Source: a bacterium
GTDB taxonomy: Bacteria; UBA8248
Assembly (NCBI GenBank): GCA_027622355.1
Contig: JAQBZT010000006.1
Coordinates: 1 to 25,947, forward strand
Direction: 5' to 3'
DNA length: 25,947 nucleotides
The translations under genes and the position numbers were made by a program. The number at the start of each line of letters is the position of its first letter. Positions within the stretch are counted from its first letter, which is position 1. The notes under the pieces are model-generated. The model was given only the letters and a program-made list of their open reading frames with translations, did not search any database and was not told where the DNA came from. Shown here piece after piece: positions 21,511-25,947 of the stretch.

Positions 21511-21539
21511 AATATGAGGGGAGATGGAAGGAATATCAA
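21511..21539 (-). promoter_or_regulatory. Candidate sigma-70 type promoter for the Rrf2/cytochrome operon
   Basis: On the minus strand, TTGATA (21539-21534) and CATATT (21516-21511) are separated by 17 bases, in an AT-rich tract about 150 bases upstream of the Rrf2 start. Match is 5 of 6 at -35 and 4 of 6 at -10. Confidence 0.35.
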
Positions 21540-21589
21540 GAGTAAAAGATTGTTTATTCTTTATTTGATCGGGGTAATTACACAACTCG

Positions 21590-21619
21590 TTTATATTCAT
21601 TATATTGTGCCCATATCAA
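21590..21619 (-). promoter_or_regulatory. Second candidate sigma-70 type promoter upstream of the Rrf2 gene
   Basis: On the minus strand, TTGATA (21619-21614) and TATAAA (21595-21590) are separated by 18 bases; each hexamer matches 5 of 6 consensus bases. It would give a leader of more than 200 bases before the Rrf2 start. Confidence 0.35.
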
Positions 21620-21809
21620 GTCTCTCTGTTTTTGCGGCCACCGCCACATACCCACAGCCATTACGATAAGCCGATGGAAAAACCAATGCCCCCACAGCCC
21701 GAAGGTCCAGCCCCGGAACACCCTGGGCCAACTGGCACCGACCGCAAATATCTTGAATCGGTTCACGGCCCGGGGTTCTGGACGCGGCGAATCCGACCCC
21801 CCGCCGCTT

Positions 21810-24548
21810 CTAGACTTTCTCCACCTGCACGGCGCAGACCTTGAATTCGGGAATCTTCCCCCACGGATCGAGCACATCCACGGTGAGAAGGTTCGCCGCC
21901 GCTTCCACATAGTGAAAAGGGATGAACACCTCCCCCGGCCGAACGCGGGGGGATTTACGGGCCGCGAGTTCAATCTCCCCCCGCCGGGAGCGCACCCGCA
22001 CAAGGGCGCCGTCGCTGATCCTCTTCCGGCGGAGATCGGCCTCGTTTATTTCGACATAGGCCGCGGGCTCCGCCGCATCGAGGGCGCCCGCCCGGCGGGT
22101 CATCGCGCCGGTGTGCCAGTGATAGAGATTCCGCCCGGTGTTAAGGACGAAGGGATATTTCCGGTCGGGAAGCTCGTGCGGGGGCGCAAACGCCACCGGA
22201 ACGAGCCGCCCACGCCCCGTCGGCGTCGGAAACCGTTCCTCAAAGAGAATCGCCGTGCCCGGATGATCGAGTGCGGGACAGGGCCAGCTCACGCCCCCCT
22301 TCTCCAGCCGCGCATAGGTCAGCCCCGCCATCTGCGGAGTGAGCTCTGCGATCTCGGCGAAAATTTCCTCGGGCGATGCGTAGTCCATCGGGTAGCCCAT
22401 CCGCTCCGCCAGCTCGGCGATGATGCGCCAGTCCACGCGCGCCTGACCGGGCGGCTCGACCGCCTTTCTCCCAAGCTGCACCCGCCGATCGGTGTTGGTG
22501 TAGGTCCCCGTCTTCTCCGGAAACGCCGTAGCGGGGAGAATCACATCCGCGAAGGCGGCGGTTTCGGTCAGGAAAATATCCTGGACGGTGAGATGCGCCA
22601 GCCGGGCGAGCGCCTCGCGGGTCAGGTTGAGATTCGGATCGCTCATGGCGGGATTCTCGCCCATGATGTACATCCCGCGGATTTCGCCCGCATGGGCTGC
22701 GTGCATGACCTCCATCACCGTCAGGCCAGCCGCCGCATCGAGCGGCCGGCCCCACGCCCGCTCGAACTTCGCGCGCACTTCGGGCCGCGTCACATCCTGA
22801 TAGCCGGGATAAACCATCGGGATCAGACCGACATCGGAGGCCCCCTGAACGTTGTTCTGCCCCCTGAGCGGATGGAGACCCGTGCCCGGCCTGCCGATCT
22901 GGCCGCAAATCAGGCAGAGCGCGATGAGCGCCCGGCAGTTGTCCGTCCCCGTCGTGTGCTGGGAGAGCCCCATCCCCCAGAAGCAGATGGAGCGCTCGGA
23001 GGCCGCATAGCGCCGGGCGGTCTCACGGATCAGCGCAGCGGGGACCCCCGTGATGCGGGCCACCCGCTCCGGCGAATACGCCTTCACCTCTTTTTGGAGT
23101 TCTCCGAATCCCTCGGTCCGCCTCTCCACAAACTCCCGGTCGTAGAGCCCCTCCTCGATGACCACGTGCAGGAGCCCGTTGAAGACGGCGACATCGGTTC
23201 CGGGGCGGAAGCGCAGATGGATGCTCGCGTGGCGGACGAGATCGATCCGCCGCGGATCGGCGACGGCGAGCGTCGCCCCCTTTTCCACCGCCTCCTTGAT
23301 GAAGGTCGCCGCCACCGGATGATTTTCCGTGGTATTCGATCCTGCCACAAAGATGAAGTCCGCCTGCATCACATCAGAAAAGGGATTACTCACGGCGCCG
23401 CTGCCGATGGTCTCCATCAGCGCCGCCACCGAGCTGGCGTGGCACAGCCGCGTGCAGTGATCGACGTTGTTCGTTCCGAGTGCGGCGCGGATCAGCTTCT
23501 GGAACAGGTAGCACTCCTCGTTCGAGCATTTGGCCGAGCCGAAACCCGCGAGCGCGGAGGAGCCATGCGCATTTTTGATCTCCACGAGCGCCCCGGCGGT
23601 GCGCGAGAGCGCCTCCTCCCAGGTGCCCTCGCGGAAAAGGGAAAGCGGATTCGTGGGAAGCGCCGCCGTCTTGGGCGCGCCCTCTTTTCGGATCAGCGGA
23701 ACGGTGAGCCTTCCTTCATGATGGGCGTAGTCGTATCCATACCGCCCCTTCACGCACAGGCGGCCCTGGTTGACGGTGTTCTCCGATCTCCCCTCCACAG
23801 CGACAATCCGGTTCCCCTTCACCTGATAGGTGATGGCGCAGCCGACGCCGCAGTAAGGGCAGAGCGAATCCACTTTCCGGCCGGATTTTTTCGTTTCGCT
23901 TTCAACGAGCGGCTTGTCCACAAGCGCCCCGGTCGGGCAGGCGGCCGCGCACTCCCCGCAGGAGACGCAGCTCGACGCCCCCATCGGGGCTTCGGCATCG
24001 AAGACGATGCGCGCCGCCGCCCCCTTCCCGGCCCTTCCGATAACGTGATTGCCCTGCACATCGGCGCACGCGCGGATGCACCTGTCGCAGAGGATGCAGG
24101 CGTTCAGGTCAACGGTGATGACCGAGGAAGAGATGTCCACCATCCCGGCGGAGGCCGTGCGAGCGCTTTCGTTCGCCGCGACGCCGAGGTCCCTCGCCAG
24201 CGCTTCGAGTTCACATCCCGGGCCTTCTGATTCGGCCGCGCAGGGGCTTGGATGATCCGCCATCAGCATCCGGACGAGCGCCCGCTGGGCACGCACAACC
24301 CGCGCGCCCTTCGTACTGACTTCCATCCCCGCCTCCACCGCGCGGCAGCAGGAGGGCGCGAGCACCCGGGCGCCCGCCACCTCGACCGCGCACACCCGGC
24401 AAACGCCGGCGGGCGAGAGGCCCGGCTGATAGCACAGCCGGGGAATCTCCCCCCCCTGCGCGGCGGCGGCCTCCCAGATGGTGTCGCCCTGCGCGGCGCG
24501 TACCTTCTTGCCGTCGAGGAGAAAAGAAATTTCGGGAATGTCTGGCAT
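21810..24548 (-). CDS. fdsA: Formate dehydrogenase alpha subunit (NAD-linked, FdsA type)
   Basis: Molybdopterin enzyme oxidising formate to CO2, 912 aa. Domains: N-terminal 2Fe-2S (C39, C50, C53, C67); a NuoG-like His/Cys 4Fe-4S region (H99, C103, C112); two ferredoxin clusters (C151, C154, C157, C161 and C194, C197, C200, C204); then the catalytic domain with its own 4Fe-4S (C230, C233, C237, C265). The Mo ligand is C369 in HCTRLCHASS, followed by the conserved His370, so it is a Cys enzyme, not selenocysteine. The C-terminal cofactor domain contains NTGRNLYHWHTG and ends near KVCAVQVEKV. In the His/Cys region the expected third Cys is Glu106. ATG 24548 has GGGAGC upstream, 11 bases after the beta subunit gene. 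Accessory fdsC and fdsD genes are not found downstream. Confidence 0.92.
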   Translation of the reverse strand: MPDIPEISFLLDGKKVRAAQGDTIWEAAAAQGGEIPRLCYQPGLSPAGVCRVCAVEVAGARVLAPSCCRAVEAGMEVSTKGARVVRAQRALVRMLMADHPSPCAAESEGPGCELEALARDLGVAANESARTASAGMVDISSSVITVDLNACILCDRCIRACADVQGNHVIGRAGKGAAARIVFDAEAPMGASSCVSCGECAAACPTGALVDKPLVESETKKSGRKVDSLCPYCGVGCAITYQVKGNRIVAVEGRSENTVNQGRLCVKGRYGYDYAHHEGRLTVPLIRKEGAPKTAALPTNPLSLFREGTWEEALSRTAGALVEIKNAHGSSALAGFGSAKCSNEECYLFQKLIRAALGTNNVDHCTRLCHASSVAALMETIGSGAVSNPFSDVMQADFIFVAGSNTTENHPVAATFIKEAVEKGATLAVADPRRIDLVRHASIHLRFRPGTDVAVFNGLLHVVIEEGLYDREFVERRTEGFGELQKEVKAYSPERVARITGVPAALIRETARRYAASERSICFWGMGLSQHTTGTDNCRALIALCLICGQIGRPGTGLHPLRGQNNVQGASDVGLIPMVYPGYQDVTRPEVRAKFERAWGRPLDAAAGLTVMEVMHAAHAGEIRGMYIMGENPAMSDPNLNLTREALARLAHLTVQDIFLTETAAFADVILPATAFPEKTGTYTNTDRRVQLGRKAVEPPGQARVDWRIIAELAERMGYPMDYASPEEIFAEIAELTPQMAGLTYARLEKGGVSWPCPALDHPGTAILFEERFPTPTGRGRLVPVAFAPPHELPDRKYPFVLNTGRNLYHWHTGAMTRRAGALDAAEPAAYVEINEADLRRKRISDGALVRVRSRRGEIELAARKSPRVRPGEVFIPFHYVEAAANLLTVDVLDPWGKIPEFKVCAVQVEKV

Positions 24549-24559
24549 GGGCGTGCTCC

Positions 24560-25947
24560 CTATCCCTTCAGCTTCGCTGTGAGTTCATCGCGGAAATGCC
24601 GCAGGAGCGAGAGAAACGGCAGCGGTGCCGCCTGGCCGAGCCCGCAGATGGAGGTGTCCATCATGGCGGCGGACACGTCTTCCAGCTCGGCGAGTTCGCT
24701 CCGCGCGGCCCGGCCCTCGATCGCCCGCTTGAGAAAACCGGCGATCTGTTCCGTCCCCATCCGGCAGGGCACGCACTTGCCGCAGGATTCATCGCGGAAA
24801 AAGCGCAGCGCGCTCCAGGCCAGCGCCACCATGTCGGCCCCCTCGGGGATGGCGATGAGGGCGCCGCTCCCGAGCATGCTCCCCGCCGCGGCGAGGGCGT
24901 CGAAGTCATAGGGCGTCCCGGCGAGCGCGGCGGGGAGAAAGCCGCTGCTCGCCCCGCCCGGACAAAAGGCCTTCAGGCGGCTTCCCTCCTTCATCCCGCC
25001 GGCGGTTTTTTCGATCAGCTCCGAGACCGGGGTGCCCAGCTCCACCTCATACACTCCCGGGCGGGCGACCGCGCCGCTGATGCCGGCCATCTTGAATCCG
25101 GCGGCGCCGCCGCGGCCGAAGCCCCGGTACCATTCCGGCCCGTTTCGCAGGATGGCGGGTACGAGGGCGAAAGTTTCTACGTTGTTGATGAGGGTGGGCC
25201 GGCCGAACAGACCCGCCTCTACCGGAAAGGGGGGCTTGTCCCTCGGCTGGGCGCGCCTGTCCTCGAGCACTTCGAGCAGCGCGGTCTCCTCGCCGCAGAT
25301 GTAGCCGCCCGGACTCACAAAAATCTGAATCTCCGGCAGTTTGCCCGCTCCCGTCAGCCCGCGCGCGCGGGCCGCGCGGATGGCGCGCTGAAGGGCGAGA
25401 CGCTGGCGGCCATACTCGTGGCGGATGTAGATCAGCGCGGCCGCGGCCCCCACCGCCCAGGCGCCGATGAGGATGCCCTCCACGATCAGTTCCGGAAAAC
25501 TGTCCATGAGCGCGCGGTCCTTGAAGGTACCGGGCTCGCTCTCATCGGCGTTGCAGATGAGAAATTTGTGCGGCCCCTTGGCCCGGCGGACCATCTCCCA
25601 CTTCCGCCCGGCGGGAAACCCCGCGCCGCCCATTCCGCGCAGCCCGCTCTCGGTCAGGGCGGCGATCGCCTCCTCCGGTTTTCCTTCCTGCAAAAGGGCT
25701 TTCAGCACCAAAAACGCCTCACCCTTCCGGCGGTAGGGGAAAAGGCGCGATGCGGCTTCGATTTTGGGCGCACTCGATACGGGAGGGCGCTTTCCTCTTT
25801 TCGGCTGCCCGGCAATCGCCACAAGACGCTCCGCCGCCGCGCCGGTGTACACCTTCGCCCCTGCCGCTGCGGCAGGGGCCCTGTCGCAGCGGCCCAGACA
25901 GGCGCAGCCGGCGACCCGGACGTGACCGGACTTTTTTTGTGCTGCCT
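24560..25947 (-). CDS. fdsB: Formate dehydrogenase beta subunit (NuoE/NuoF-like), 5' end beyond window
   Basis: Flavin and Fe-S subunit that passes electrons from the alpha subunit to NAD+, resembling NuoF. Seen: the FMN/NADH region GMGGAGFPAGRKWE, CNADESEPGTFKDR and YICGEETALLEVLED, and the C-terminal 4Fe-4S ligands in ESCGKCVPCRMG and SICGLG. The frame does not start at GTG 25852. It stays open through the right edge, and these upstream codons read as the tail of a NuoE-like thioredoxin-fold 2Fe-2S domain, including VAGCACLGRCDRAP with the typical CX3C pair. The gene therefore encodes a NuoE-NuoF fusion and its start is outside the window. It ends 11 bases before fdsA. A formate hydrogenlyase or hydrogenase diaphorase role is unlikely given the adjacent formate dehydrogenase. 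Confidence 0.92.
   Translation of the reverse strand, partial: AAQKKSGHVRVAGCACLGRCDRAPAAAAGAKVYTGAAAERLVAIAGQPKRGKRPPVSSAPKIEAASRLFPYRRKGEAFLVLKALLQEGKPEEAIAALTESGLRGMGGAGFPAGRKWEMVRRAKGPHKFLICNADESEPGTFKDRALMDSFPELIVEGILIGAWAVGAAAALIYIRHEYGRQRLALQRAIRAARARGLTGAGKLPEIQIFVSPGGYICGEETALLEVLEDRRAQPRDKPPFPVEAGLFGRPTLINNVETFALVPAILRNGPEWYRGFGRGGAAGFKMAGISGAVARPGVYEVELGTPVSELIEKTAGGMKEGSRLKAFCPGGASSGFLPAALAGTPYDFDALAAAGSMLGSGALIAIPEGADMVALAWSALRFFRDESCGKCVPCRMGTEQIAGFLKRAIEGRAARSELAELEDVSAAMMDTSICGLGQAAPLPFLSLLRHFRDELTAKLKG

Larger units (their letters stand above)
21363..21809 (-). other. Gene-free AT-rich regulatory gap between fdsA and the Rrf2 gene
   Basis: This 447-base stretch carries no gene I can support. 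Its middle (about 21480-21620) is markedly AT-rich compared with the rest of the window. It contains two promoter-like hexamer pairs on the minus strand and a perfect palindrome, listed separately. Just after the fdsA stop, GCGGCG (21784-21789) can pair with CGCCGC (21802-21807), but no T-run follows, so this is at best a weak terminator for the formate dehydrogenase genes. Confidence 0.6.

Noticed and set aside
21469..21669. Plus-strand open frame of 66 codons in the same gap
   Set aside because: Composition follows the AT-rich regulatory tract; no ribosome site and no similarity I can recognise.
21578..21766. Tryptophan-rich minus-strand open frame of about 62 codons after fdsA (GTG start)
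   Set aside because: No ribosome site, third positions not GC-biased like the real genes, eight Trp residues, and it covers a candidate promoter. It also does not resemble FdsD.
21784..21807. GCGGCG/CGCCGC hairpin after the fdsA stop as a terminator
   Set aside because: Six-base stem with a 12-base loop and no T-run; noted in the gap entry but not called as a terminator.
21753..24230. Very long plus-strand open frame (825 codons) opposite fdsA
   Set aside because: It is the antisense shadow of a clear formate dehydrogenase gene; its sequence is rich in Arg, Pro, His and Gly with no family motif. The same applies to plus-strand frames at 2773-4770, 11292-12635, 49-1389 and 18368-19696.
1..25947. 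CRISPR arrays, tRNA or rRNA genes, transposases, phage genes
   Set aside because: No regularly spaced repeats, no tRNA or rRNA signatures and no mobile-element proteins were seen on either strand.

Overview
This window is GC-rich bacterial chromosome with tight gene packing and strong G/C preference at third codon positions. It carries 20 complete protein genes, one protein gene cut by the right edge, and one orphan coding stretch. All but two genes are on the minus strand, and there is a co-directional minus-strand run from the right edge down to 9584. I see no rRNA, tRNA, CRISPR array, insertion sequence or phage gene. The mix of a multi-cofactor formate dehydrogenase, a Rieske/cytochrome b complex with multihaem c cytochromes, a class III ring-cleavage dioxygenase, acyl-CoA catabolic enzymes and UPF0261/Tm-1-type genes suggests an environmental, metabolically versatile, respiring Gram-negative bacterium. 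Tectomicrobia, Methylomirabilota/Rokubacteria or a deltaproteobacterial lineage would fit by gene content, but no taxonomic marker is present and this is inference only.

Left part (1-9558), accessory catabolism. It starts with a family 4 glycosyltransferase overlapping a pterin carbinolamine dehydratase (minus). A divergent creatininase-family amidohydrolase (plus) follows. Then come a zinc-type alcohol dehydrogenase and a 3-hydroxyacyl-CoA dehydrogenase (minus), separated by a convincing intrinsic terminator from an acyl-CoA dehydrogenase and a stand-alone molybdenum hydroxylase large subunit (minus). A second zinc alcohol dehydrogenase is divergent (plus). Several of these enzymes show substitutions at key residues.

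Middle part (9584-15252), one minus-strand cluster. In transcription order it is LigA-like and LigB-like extradiol dioxygenase subunits, an orphan 53-codon coding stretch, an OsmC-family protein, a TIM-barrel 'phosphoenolpyruvate hydrolase'-type protein, a UPF0261 protein and a fumarate-reductase-like flavoprotein. The TIM-barrel and UPF0261 genes are the two halves of the eukaryotic Tm-1 protein, present here as separate neighbouring genes. Overlaps and short gaps link the last three genes and link ligA to ligB.

Right part (15371-25947), energy metabolism on the minus strand. The distal end is a formate dehydrogenase of the NAD-linked, NuoEF/NuoG-like type (beta subunit, cut by the edge, then alpha). 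A 447-base AT-rich regulatory gap follows. Next is an operon of an Rrf2-type Fe-S regulator, a monohaem cytochrome c, a GltD/NfnB-like flavoprotein with extra ferredoxin clusters, a Rieske protein, a fused b6/subunit IV-type cytochrome b and a membrane-anchored tetrahaem cytochrome c. The likely logic is that formate oxidation yields NADH, while the Rieske/b module moves electrons between quinol, c cytochromes and, through the flavoprotein, NAD(P)H or ferredoxin. The coupling of a soluble NAD(P)H-type flavoprotein to a Rieske/cytochrome b complex is the most interesting system in the window.
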